A stretch of DNA of 64,000 nucleotides from Burkholderiales bacterium (lineage in GTDB: Bacteria > Pseudomonadota > Gammaproteobacteria > Burkholderiales > Burkholderiaceae_C). Under the pieces are notes generated by a model. It was not told the DNA's origin. It saw only the letters and a program-made list of their open reading frames with translations, and did not search any database. Every line of letters begins with the position of its first letter. Positions within the stretch are counted from its first letter, which is position 1. The DNA is taken from assembly GCA_016192425.1 (NCBI GenBank), contig JACPUE010000066.1:1-64000 (forward strand), written 5' to 3'. A program made the position numbers and the translations under genes. Shown here piece by piece: positions 1-6,846 of this stretch.

Positions 1-1
1 A

Positions 2-901
2 AGCGCAATGCGGGCGCAGCGGGAGACGGCTGAAGCCGCAGCACGGGCCAGCACCGCGCGTGAAGGCATGAGCGCCGAAGAGGCGGGTGACATCTACATG
101 GCCTATGGCGGGCGCTCTGCCAGCTATACAGGATTGAAGCCAGAGACCGCGCCGCGGCAACGCAGCCTGATGGAGTTGGCGGAGATGTCCCATGCGCCCG
201 TGGAGCGCTATAGCGCCCAAGAGTACCGGAATGCAGCGGCAGAATATAGAGCAAGGATGGGACGGGATTTCAGCCGCGACAGCATTTACAACGGGTTGTG
301 GACCCGCGCTGCTGCGCAGGATGGTGCATTAGGCAAAGGCTGGGGCCAGGACGTCGTCAATGACATGACCGGTGTTGCGACAGAGGCCGGGGTGCATGCG
401 CAGACGGGGATGGCTACAGGCGCTGCGGCGGCGGGGATGGCTGCGCGCAGGGGGAATCACTCTGGCACTGTTGGGGGGTTATTCGGGGCAAATGGGGGGA
501 CTGAGGTTATCAATGAATCGCTAGCCTCTTTGAATTCTCCTGCAACTCGACATTACGCAGACAAAGTAACTCAAACTACGGTTGCGAAAGAAGTTAATAC
601 GGTTATTGATCGATCAGTGGTAGACATATCAGCTGATGTGTCAGCGATCAGATCTGGCCAGAGTCGAATGATTGGTGACACCTTTGTGGTGAATGGTCGA
701 ACATACGGGATGCACGATGGAACACTCTACCCAATGTCGGGACCGGGGCTGTATACCTTGGATCGGGGAGGTTACAAGGCGTTAGGGGTGTTGAACAAAT
801 TTGGTGATACTCCGCAGGCTCAAGTTATTCTGAACAACATGGGCGTATCTGCCGAAACTAAAGCTGCGGCGCTCATCGTATTTAAGGCGACAAAGAAATG
901 A
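2..901 (+). CDS. TraG-like conjugation protein, C-terminal part, with a low-GC C-terminal tip
   Basis: The frame is open to the window edge, so this is probably the end of a longer protein; the first ATG inside the window is at 8. Residues 1-150 are Ala/Gly/Met-rich and coded by high-GC DNA, resembling the tail of TraG-type proteins of integrative conjugative elements. I base that on composition and motif style and cannot name a domain. From about base 450 GC falls and the sequence changes character, ending in a compact tip of about 130 residues with a VNGRTYGMHDGTLYPMSG segment. The next gene overlaps the stop codon. A swapped C-terminal domain followed by an overlapping small gene is the layout of polymorphic toxins. 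A plain hypothetical protein is the alternative. Confidence 0.5.
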   Translation, partial: SAMRAQRETAEAAARASTAREGMSAEEAGDIYMAYGGRSASYTGLKPETAPRQRSLMELAEMSHAPVERYSAQEYRNAAAEYRARMGRDFSRDSIYNGLWTRAAAQDGALGKGWGQDVVNDMTGVATEAGVHAQTGMATGAAAAGMAARRGNHSGTVGGLFGANGGTEVINESLASLNSPATRHYADKVTQTTVAKEVNTVIDRSVVDISADVSAIRSGQSRMIGDTFVVNGRTYGMHDGTLYPMSGPGLYTLDRGGYKALGVLNKFGDTPQAQVILNNMGVSAETKAAALIVFKATKK

Positions 902-1296
902 TGGATATTCTGTTGGTGCAACAGTGCCCGGTTAAACAGATTCGGGCCTTCCTCGCAGTGGTGTTTCATTGTCCTATTGAACGAGTAAAAATCTTTAGTC
1001 TTGATGAGTTTAATTCTTTGAGCGAAGAATTGGATGGCCTTTCATTTGATTGTGTTTGTGTTTTCTCTCCCGTTCGTGGCGACGTTGCACAGTTGCTGCA
1101 GCTATATAGATACAAAATCAGCGACTCAGATGCAGTAAAACGGTTTGTTGACATTGCTTTGCACAACAAGGTTCACTGTTATTTGCCGAGCGATTCTTTG
1201 GGTGAATGGATTTATGTGGGTGATGATGATAACCCAAAGCGCGCGCAACAAATTTCATGCGAAGAGGAGGATTGCTTTTTGTTTAAGCTGATTTGA
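898..1296 (+). CDS. Small acidic protein, candidate immunity partner
   Basis: A 132-residue protein whose ATG overlaps the stop of the preceding gene in ATGA, implying translational coupling. It has no signal peptide or membrane segment, is acidic and Cys-containing, and shares the low GC of the preceding gene's tip while the chromosome beyond 1.67 kb is GC-rich. I do not recognise the family. Size, acidity, coupling and shared composition fit a cytoplasmic immunity protein for the upstream C-terminal domain; that role is inference. It lies between a mobile-element gene and transposase debris, so it is probably imported. Confidence 0.6.
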   Translation: MMDILLVQQCPVKQIRAFLAVVFHCPIERVKIFSLDEFNSLSEELDGLSFDCVCVFSPVRGDVAQLLQLYRYKISDSDAVKRFVDIALHNKVHCYLPSDSLGEWIYVGDDDNPKRAQQISCEEEDCFLFKLI

Positions 1297-1306
1297 AGGG
1301 GCAAAT

Positions 1307-1478
1307 GGGCTTTGTTGCACAAACCAGCCCCCTGTGCTGGTAGTTTCGGCGCATAAGTGAACCCAAGGGCATGAAGACCCGCTACAAGACCACCAACTGG
1401 ACGACATACAACGCCGCACTCAAGGCCTGAGGGTCGTTGACGATCTGGTTTGACAGATTGGCATGGAAATAGCTGGAA
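1307..1478 (+). pseudogene. IS5-family (IS903-like) left end and transposase N-terminal remnant
   Basis: A GGGCTTTGTTGCACAAAC sequence near 1307-1324 resembles the terminal inverted repeat of IS903-type elements. The ATG at 1371 opens a reading frame MKTRYKTTNWTTYNAALKA, then an in-frame TGA, then GSLTIWFD. This is the usual N-terminus of IS5-family transposases with a stop where Arg is normally found. Homology is lost by about 1478, so only the left end survives. Confidence 0.65.
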
Positions 1479-1541
1479 GAGCCATTTGATTTCATTGCGT
1501 ATATGGGGGCGGAGTCAAGCACCAAGTGGAACGCAGCATTC

Positions 1542-1664
1542 TCATTTGGCGGTGGCGAGCGGGTGGACGGGCAAATGCGCGAGCTTGGACATACGCAGGT
1601 AGGTGATGGCAATGAAGTTGCCTGCAGTACGGAACCCCCTGGCGGCACGCTTGGTTGGCTGTAG
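1542..1664 (-). pseudogene. Transposase C-terminal remnant
   Basis: Read on the minus strand, this stretch ends a reading frame with RAARGFRTAGNFIAITYLRMSK and stops at 1542. A short ARGFR...NFI..IYL tail of this kind is typical of the C-terminus of DDE transposases that end many IS elements. It opposes the IS5-family scar beside it, so two different elements have been cut here. The segment fills the rest of the gap before the LysR gene. Confidence 0.45.
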
Positions 1665-1672
1665 CAAGCCGT

Positions 1673-2569
1673 TCAGCCCTGCGCAGCCACCCAGCCCAAC
1701 AGCGCCTCGGTAAAGCGCGCTGTCGCCGGGGCGGGGGTGCTGCCGGTACGTTGGTACACCTGAAAGCGCCGTTGCAGCGTAGGCCGGTGCAGGGGGCGCA
1801 GGTGCAATTGGTGCATGCGCACCAAGTCAGCGGCATAGGGCAGGCAGACGGTCACGCCTTCGCCTGCTTGCACCAGGCTCAGCGCGGTGCTCATGAAGGC
1901 CACTTCGTGGCGCGGGCGCAGGGGCGCCTTGCGCACCACGCCGTGCAGGTCGCTGGCCAGCAATTCGGTGAACTGGCCCTGCAGTGCAATGAAGGGCTGT
2001 TCCAGCAGCTGGGCCCAGGTCACGCGCTCGTGCTGCAGCAGCGGGTGCGCCGCAGGCAGTACCGCCATGAAGGGCCAGTCGCACAGCGGCTGTGCGTCCA
2101 CGCCGGGTACGGTGGGGCGCTGCGGCCCCAGCCCCAGGTCCACCTCGCCGCTGGCCACGCAGGCCAGTACGCGGTCCACCGCGCAGTCCAGCAGCTGCAC
2201 GCGCACGCCGGGGTGCTGGATGCGAAATGCCGCCATCACCTGCGGCAGCAGGGTGCAGGCCAGCAACTGCGGCGCGGCCACGCGCACTACGCCCTGGCGC
2301 AGGGCCTTGAGGTCGTCCACCCCGTGCAGCACGGCTTCCAGATCCTGCAATATCTTGTCCACCAGCGGGTACAGGCCCTTGCCGGCTTCGGTCAGGCCGA
2401 TGCGGCGCGTGCTGCGCTCGACCAGGCGCACGCCCAGGGCGGCCTCCAGCTCCTTGATCTGCCCGCTGAGCGCCGATTGCGTGAGGTGCAGCGAGGCGGC
2501 CGCCTGCGTGAAGCTGCCCGAGCGAACCAGCGCCACCAGGGCGCGCAATTGGCGCAGCGTGATATTCAT
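1673..2569 (-). CDS. LysR-family transcriptional regulator
   Basis: A 298-residue protein of normal LysR size. Residues 1-60 carry the winged helix-turn-helix (GSFTQAAASLHLTQSALSGQ at about 17-36), followed by a substrate-binding domain. I start it at MNITLRQLRALV because upstream codons of the open frame do not match the family. It is divergent from the VOC-FAH-MaiA genes with 104 bp between starts, the standard layout for a LysR protein controlling a neighbouring catabolic operon. An inverted repeat at 2602-2622 may be its operator. The inducer is unknown, probably an aromatic acid or ring-cleavage intermediate. Confidence 0.9.
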   Translation of the reverse strand: MNITLRQLRALVALVRSGSFTQAAASLHLTQSALSGQIKELEAALGVRLVERSTRRIGLTEAGKGLYPLVDKILQDLEAVLHGVDDLKALRQGVVRVAAPQLLACTLLPQVMAAFRIQHPGVRVQLLDCAVDRVLACVASGEVDLGLGPQRPTVPGVDAQPLCDWPFMAVLPAAHPLLQHERVTWAQLLEQPFIALQGQFTELLASDLHGVVRKAPLRPRHEVAFMSTALSLVQAGEGVTVCLPYAADLVRMHQLHLRPLHRPTLQRRFQVYQRTGSTPAPATARFTEALLGWVAAQG

Positions 2570-2601
2570 TGAAAAACGTGATGAATCAATTAAAAAATAC
2601 C

Positions 2602-2622
2602 GTTTGAATGATAGATGCAAAC
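2602..2622. promoter_or_regulatory. Candidate LysR operator (GTTTG-N11-CAAAC)
   Basis: Five-base arms GTTTG and CAAAC sit 11 bases apart in the shared 104-bp promoter region of the divergent LysR gene and VOC operon, in the T-N11-A style of LysR boxes. The surrounding DNA is AT-rich. The site is inferred from position and symmetry only. Confidence 0.4.
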
Positions 2623-2673
2623 GCCGTGTAATGCGGATCTGACTGACCGCCAACCCCACCCGGGAGACTGCAC

Positions 2674-3213
2674 ATGCGCATCCAGAAAATCCACCATGTG
2701 GCCTACCGCTGCAAGGACGCCAAGGAAACCGTCGAGTGGTACGGCAAGTACCTGGACATGGGCTTCGTGCTCGCCATCGCCGAGGACAGCGTGCCCTCCA
2801 CCGGCGAGCCCGACCCCTACATGCACATCTTCCTGGACGCGGGCCACGGCAACATCCTGGCCTTCTTCGAGCTGCCGGGCCAGCCGCCCATGGACCGTGA
2901 CCGCAACACGCCCGTCTGGACGCAGCACCTGGCGCTGCAGGTGGACACCATGGAGGAACTGCTCGCCGCCAAGGCGCGCCTGCAGGCCGACGGCATCGAG
3001 GTCATCGGCCCCACCGACCACACGCTGTTCCGGTCCATCTACTTCTTCGACCCCAGCGGCCACCGCCTGGAACTGGCCGTGAACACCGGCACGCCCGAGA
3101 TGCTGCAAAAGCTCGACGAGGTGAAGTGGGACATGCTCAACGAATGGGCGCGCACCAAGAAGGCACCCAAGCACGCCGCGTGGATGCACGACGGCAGCCA
3201 TCGTCCCACCTGA
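2674..3213 (+). CDS. VOC-superfamily protein (glyoxalase / type I extradiol dioxygenase fold)
   Basis: 179 residues with two beta-alpha-beta-beta-beta modules of the vicinal oxygen chelate fold. Candidate metal ligands are in the canonical places: His8 (KIHHVAYR), His85 (WTQHLAL) and Glu133 (HRLELAV), a two-His one-Glu set. It is the first gene of an apparent operon with a fumarylacetoacetase-like hydrolase (15 bp downstream) and a zeta-class GST. The context points to a ring-cleavage or isomerisation step in aromatic catabolism, but the family also includes lactoylglutathione lyase and resistance proteins, so the substrate is open. It ends in a basic tail after residue 150. Confidence 0.8.
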   Translation: MRIQKIHHVAYRCKDAKETVEWYGKYLDMGFVLAIAEDSVPSTGEPDPYMHIFLDAGHGNILAFFELPGQPPMDRDRNTPVWTQHLALQVDTMEELLAAKARLQADGIEVIGPTDHTLFRSIYFFDPSGHRLELAVNTGTPEMLQKLDEVKWDMLNEWARTKKAPKHAAWMHDGSHRPT

Positions 3214-3228
3214 TTGCGGAGCCCACCC

Positions 3229-4251
3229 ATGAAACTCGCCACCCTCCAGCAAGGCGGCCGCGACGGCACGCTCGTCGTCGTCAGCCGCGACCTCACCCGC
3301 TGCCAGGGCGTCCCCGCCATCGCGCGCACGCTGCAGGCCGCGCTGGACGACTGGGAGCGCTGCGCGCCCCGGCTCCAGCAGGTGTCCGATGCGCTCAACG
3401 CGGGTCATGCGCCCGAGGCCCAGCCCTTCGACCCCGCGCAGTGCCATTCGCCCCTGCCGCGCGCTTACCAGTGGGCCGATGGCTCGGCCTACCTCAACCA
3501 TGTGGAGCTGGTGCGCAAGGCGCGCGGCGGCGAGATGCCCGCATCGTTCTGGACCGACCCGCTGATGTACCAGGGCGGCTCGGACAGCTTCGTGCCGCCG
3601 CAGGCCCCCATCGACGCGTTCACCGAGGATTGGGGCATCGACTTCGAGGCCGAGGTGGCCGTGGTCACGGGCGACCTGCCGCTGGGTGCGGGCGTGGCGC
3701 AGTGCGCACAGGCGATCCGCCTCGTCATGCTGGTCAACGACGTGAGCCTGCGTAACCTCATTCCGGCCGAGCTGGCCAAGGGCTTCGGCTTCTTCCAGTC
3801 CAAGCCCGCGAGCAGCTTCGCGCCCGTGGCCGTCACGCCTGACGAGCTGGGCGATGCCTGGCAGGACTGCAAGCTGCACCGCCCCCTGAACGTGCAGCTC
3901 AACGGCCAGCCCTTCGGCTGCCCGGACGCAGGCCAGGACATGGCCTTCAGCTTCGCCCAGCTCGTGGCGCATGTGACGAAGACGCGCGCCATGGCGGCCG
4001 GTTCCATCGTCGGCTCGGGCACGGTGTCGAACAAGCAGGGCAGCCTGCACGGATCGAGCATCGCGCACGGCGGCGTGGGCTACGCCTGCCTGGCCGAGCT
4101 GCGCATGGTCGAGACCATCGAGGGCGGCGCGCCGGTCACGCCCTTCCTGCGCTTTGGCGACCGTGTGCGCATCGAGATGTTCGACGCCGCCGGGCAGAGC
4201 ATCTTCGGCGCCATCGACCAGACCGTGCGCCGCGTGCCAGCGCCCGAGTGA
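3229..4251 (+). CDS. Fumarylacetoacetate hydrolase family protein
   Basis: 340 residues: an N-terminal FAH cap segment (about 1-75) followed by the FAH catalytic beta-roll. The acidic metal-binding stretch DFEAEVAVVTGD and the later SLRNLIPAELAKGFGFFQSKP segment are characteristic. Members hydrolyse a C-C bond in fumarylacetoacetate or fumarylpyruvate to give fumarate plus acetoacetate or pyruvate, in homogentisate or gentisate breakdown. I start at MKLATLQQ (3229), the ATG where family similarity begins. It overlaps the zeta-class GST gene region, giving an isomerase-hydrolase pair. The ring-opening dioxygenase that normally precedes them is not in this window unless the VOC protein plays that part. 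Confidence 0.9.
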   Translation: MKLATLQQGGRDGTLVVVSRDLTRCQGVPAIARTLQAALDDWERCAPRLQQVSDALNAGHAPEAQPFDPAQCHSPLPRAYQWADGSAYLNHVELVRKARGGEMPASFWTDPLMYQGGSDSFVPPQAPIDAFTEDWGIDFEAEVAVVTGDLPLGAGVAQCAQAIRLVMLVNDVSLRNLIPAELAKGFGFFQSKPASSFAPVAVTPDELGDAWQDCKLHRPLNVQLNGQPFGCPDAGQDMAFSFAQLVAHVTKTRAMAAGSIVGSGTVSNKQGSLHGSSIAHGGVGYACLAELRMVETIEGGAPVTPFLRFGDRVRIEMFDAAGQSIFGAIDQTVRRVPAPE

Positions 4252-4253
4252 CC

Positions 4254-4901
4254 ATGCTGCAGCTCTACACCTACTTCCGCAGCTCGGCGGCCTACCGCGT
4301 GCGCATTGCGCTGGCGCTCAAGGGGCTGGCCTACGACAGCGTGCCCGTGCACCTGCTGCGCGGCGGCGGCGAGCAGTTGCAGGCCGCCTACCGCGCGGTG
4401 AACCCGGCCGCGCTCGTGCCCGCGCTGCAGGACGGGGGCGCCACGCTCACGCAGTCGCTCGCCATCCTCGAATACCTGGAAGAGACCCACCCCGCGCCCG
4501 CGCTGCTGCCCCCGGACGCCGTAGGCCGCGCCCGCGTGCGCGCGCTGGCGCTCAGCGTGGCCTGCGACATCCACCCGCTGAACAACCTGCGCGTGCTCAA
4601 CTACCTTACCGGCACGCTGGAGGTCAGCGACGCGCAGCGCACCGCCTGGATACACCACTGGATGGCGCTGGGCCTGCAGGCCATCGAGGCGCAGCTCGCG
4701 CGCGATGCGCAGACCGGCCTGTGCTGCCATGGCGACATGCCCACGCTGGCCGACTGCTGCCTGGTGCCGCAGGTGTTCAATGCGCGGCGCTTCGGCCTGG
4801 ATCTGGCGCCCTACCCCACGGTGTGGCGCATCGCTGAGCACTGCAAGGGCCTTGCGCCCTTCCAGGCCGCGCACCCTGCGCGCCAGCCTGACGCCGAATG
4901 A
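4254..4901 (+). CDS. maiA: Maleylacetoacetate / maleylpyruvate isomerase (zeta-class GST)
   Basis: 215 residues with an N-terminal thioredoxin-fold domain opening on the zeta-class signature YTYFRSSAAYRVRIAL (residues 5-20), where the SSxxYRVR residues bind glutathione, and an all-helical C-terminal domain. It isomerises the cis ring-cleavage product to the fumaryl isomer used by the hydrolase encoded just upstream. An in-frame GTG at 4248 would overlap that gene; the ATG at 4254 matches the usual family start. Last gene of the LysR-controlled set. Maleylacetoacetate versus maleylpyruvate cannot be told from sequence. Confidence 0.9.
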   Translation: MLQLYTYFRSSAAYRVRIALALKGLAYDSVPVHLLRGGGEQLQAAYRAVNPAALVPALQDGGATLTQSLAILEYLEETHPAPALLPPDAVGRARVRALALSVACDIHPLNNLRVLNYLTGTLEVSDAQRTAWIHHWMALGLQAIEAQLARDAQTGLCCHGDMPTLADCCLVPQVFNARRFGLDLAPYPTVWRIAEHCKGLAPFQAAHPARQPDAE

Positions 4902-5741
4902 TCAGCGCTGGCGAAGGCCGACGACCATGCCGTGGACGATAAAGGCCTGTGCCGCGTAGTAGGTGGCCAGCACGCCTGCCTGCGCCAGCGGCAGCGGCTG
5001 CACGAAGCGGTTGGTGGCCAGCAGCGAATCGCTGAGCATGAAGAAGCACGCGCCCAGCGCCACCTGGCGCGCCGCGCGGTCGCCCAGCGCCCCGGCGCGG
5101 CCAAGGGACTGCGCCGCCATGAGCGCGATCACCGTCACATACACCGCCACCGGAATGCGCAGCCCGGCCGGCAGCCCGCCTTGCCACAGATACGCATACA
5201 TGGCGCCGCCCACACCCAGTGTCGCTACCAAGGCCAGAGGACGCGGGAACCAGGCCACGCCCTGGCGGAACAGCGCGATATAGGCCACATGCGCGATCAG
5301 AAAGCTCACCAGCCCGGGGATGAAGAAGCCCTCCACCATGAGAAAGGCATCGCCCGCCAGAGAGCCCGCCAGCGCCGCGCCCAGCAGCCACCAGGGTTTT
5401 GAATCGAATGGGCCTCTGGCGCTTGCTGAATAAGCGCTGGCAGCTACCAAAACAATAGCAATCACCATGGCCAGCGGCTTGAACAGCCAGTGCCAATGCG
5501 TCAGCTCCACTGCGCTGGTCAGCGTGGCCAGCGCCCCGCACTGCACCACCAGCGCCATCAGCATGCCGATGCGCCCGCGCAGCAGCGCCCACAGCGCCCA
5601 GGCGCAGGCGAGCCAGGCGGCTGCCCACAGCGGGGTGGCGGGCGGCGTTTGCACGGCGAGCGCCGCCAGTGTTGCCAGCAGGAGCGCAAGCTGCGCAGCA
5701 GCAAAGGGGCGCAGGGATGGGGCGGTGGTCGGTGAGGGCAT
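4902..5741 (-). CDS. YhhN-family integral membrane protein (lysoplasmalogenase-like)
   Basis: About 279 residues, nearly all hydrophobic, with roughly eight transmembrane helices. The GDAFLMV and FFMLSDSLLA segments match the YhhN/TMEM86 family, whose animal members hydrolyse the vinyl-ether bond of lysoplasmalogens; the bacterial role is not established. The start at MPSPTT (5741) is chosen over a farther upstream codon. It converges on maiA, the stop codons abutting. Bases 5404-5462 are AT-rich and carry one of the window's miniature repeats, coding for the stretch VIAIVLVAASAYSASARG inside a membrane helix region. Confidence 0.8.
   Translation of the reverse strand: MPSPTTAPSLRPFAAAQLALLLATLAALAVQTPPATPLWAAAWLACAWALWALLRGRIGMLMALVVQCGALATLTSAVELTHWHWLFKPLAMVIAIVLVAASAYSASARGPFDSKPWWLLGAALAGSLAGDAFLMVEGFFIPGLVSFLIAHVAYIALFRQGVAWFPRPLALVATLGVGGAMYAYLWQGGLPAGLRIPVAVYVTVIALMAAQSLGRAGALGDRAARQVALGACFFMLSDSLLATNRFVQPLPLAQAGVLATYYAAQAFIVHGMVVGLRQR
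5404..5462 (-). repeat. Miniature AT-rich palindromic repeat, intragenic copy a
   Basis: Copy inside the YhhN-family gene, read in gene orientation: GTAGCTGCCAGCGCTT, a short loop, AAGCGCCAGAGGCC, then an AT-rich flank. It matches the intergenic copy at 28976-29035. Confidence 0.75.
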
Positions 5742-5776
5742 GTGTGGCGTGCAGCGGGAGCGGGGAAGCGGGTGTG

Positions 5777-6826
5777 TCAATGCGTGTGCTGGTGGTGCGC
5801 ATCCGGGACATGCGCATGGGTGTGGGTCAGGGCCTCATGCCGATGCAGGTGGCTGTGGGCGCCCATGGGCATCACTGCGTGGGTATGGTTGTGGTGCCCG
5901 TCGCCGTGGGTGTGGGCATGTTCATGCTCCAGGGCTTCGTGGCGGTGTTCGTGGCCATGGTTTTCGGCCAGATGCAGCACTACCCCCAAGAGCATCAGCA
6001 AGCCCCCCGCGCCCATCAGCCATCCGGCAGACCGCTCGCCCAGGCCAAAGGCCAGCATGGCGCCAATGAAGGGGGCAAACGCAAACACCGAGCCCGTGCG
6101 GGCTGCGCCGAAAGCGCGCTGGGCCAGCAGGTAGCACCGCAGGCTCAGCCCGTACCCGGTGGCGCCAATGGCCAGCAGCCCCAGCGCCGATGCAGGCGAT
6201 GGCATGGGTTCGCCGAAGGCGACGGCCCATAGGGCGGTGGCCGCAGCGCCCAGGGCGGCTTTGGCCATGACCACCTGGCTCGGGTCGCGCTCGGCCAGCG
6301 CGCGGGACAAGGCGTTGTCCAGGCCCCAGGCCACGGTGGCCAGCACCACGGCCAGCAGCCCGAGCAATTGCACGGAGCCCTGCTGTCCTTGGTCCCACAC
6401 CAATGCCATGCCTCCAGCGAGCAGCAACAGCATGGCCAGGCTGACGCGGCGATCCATGGTCTCGCCATAGAGGCGCCAGGCGATGAGCGCGGTGAAGAGC
6501 GCTTCGAGCGTGAGCATGAGCGAGGCGCTGGCGCCGCTGGTGTGCTGCAGGCCCCAGGCCAGCGCCACCGGGCCCAGTGCCGCGCCCAGCCCGGCCATGG
6601 CCAGCAAGCGCGGAATGTCGGCCCGGCGCAGGCGCGCCTCCTGTGCGGTCGATCGCAGCGACAGCACCCCTGCCGCCGCGGCCCCAGCATACAGCAGCGC
6701 CGCCGTGCCAAAAGCGCCCAACCCGGCACCAAGGCGCTGCACCAAGGGTGTGCTGACGCCGAACAGCGCTGCGGCCAGCAGTGCCAGCAGCCCGCCGCGC
6801 AAGGCCGGGGTGTTGAATGGGTGCAT
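5777..6826 (-). CDS. EamA/DMT-family transporter with histidine-rich C-terminal tail
   Basis: 349 residues. The first 285 or so form ten transmembrane helices in two EamA repeats (drug/metabolite transporter superfamily). They are followed by a tail of about 62 residues containing some 23 histidines in HxH runs (ENHGHEHRHEALEHEH and later HTHAHVPDAHHQHTH). Such tails bind Zn, Ni, Co or Cu, as in some cation transporters and metallochaperones. The start at MHPFNTPALRG (6826) begins the first helix. It lies 20 bp downstream of the racemase-fold gene in the same direction. Substrate unknown; metal sensing or export of a metal-chelating metabolite is inference. Confidence 0.85.
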   Translation of the reverse strand: MHPFNTPALRGGLLALLAAALFGVSTPLVQRLGAGLGAFGTAALLYAGAAAAGVLSLRSTAQEARLRRADIPRLLAMAGLGAALGPVALAWGLQHTSGASASLMLTLEALFTALIAWRLYGETMDRRVSLAMLLLLAGGMALVWDQGQQGSVQLLGLLAVVLATVAWGLDNALSRALAERDPSQVVMAKAALGAAATALWAVAFGEPMPSPASALGLLAIGATGYGLSLRCYLLAQRAFGAARTGSVFAFAPFIGAMLAFGLGERSAGWLMGAGGLLMLLGVVLHLAENHGHEHRHEALEHEHAHTHGDGHHNHTHAVMPMGAHSHLHRHEALTHTHAHVPDAHHQHTH

Positions 6827-6846
6827 GGCGGGCAACCCGCAGGCTC

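Noticed and set aside
2590-4068. 492-codon antisense open frame over the VOC and FAH genes
   Set aside because: Sense frames carry clear family motifs and good starts; the antisense translation does not.
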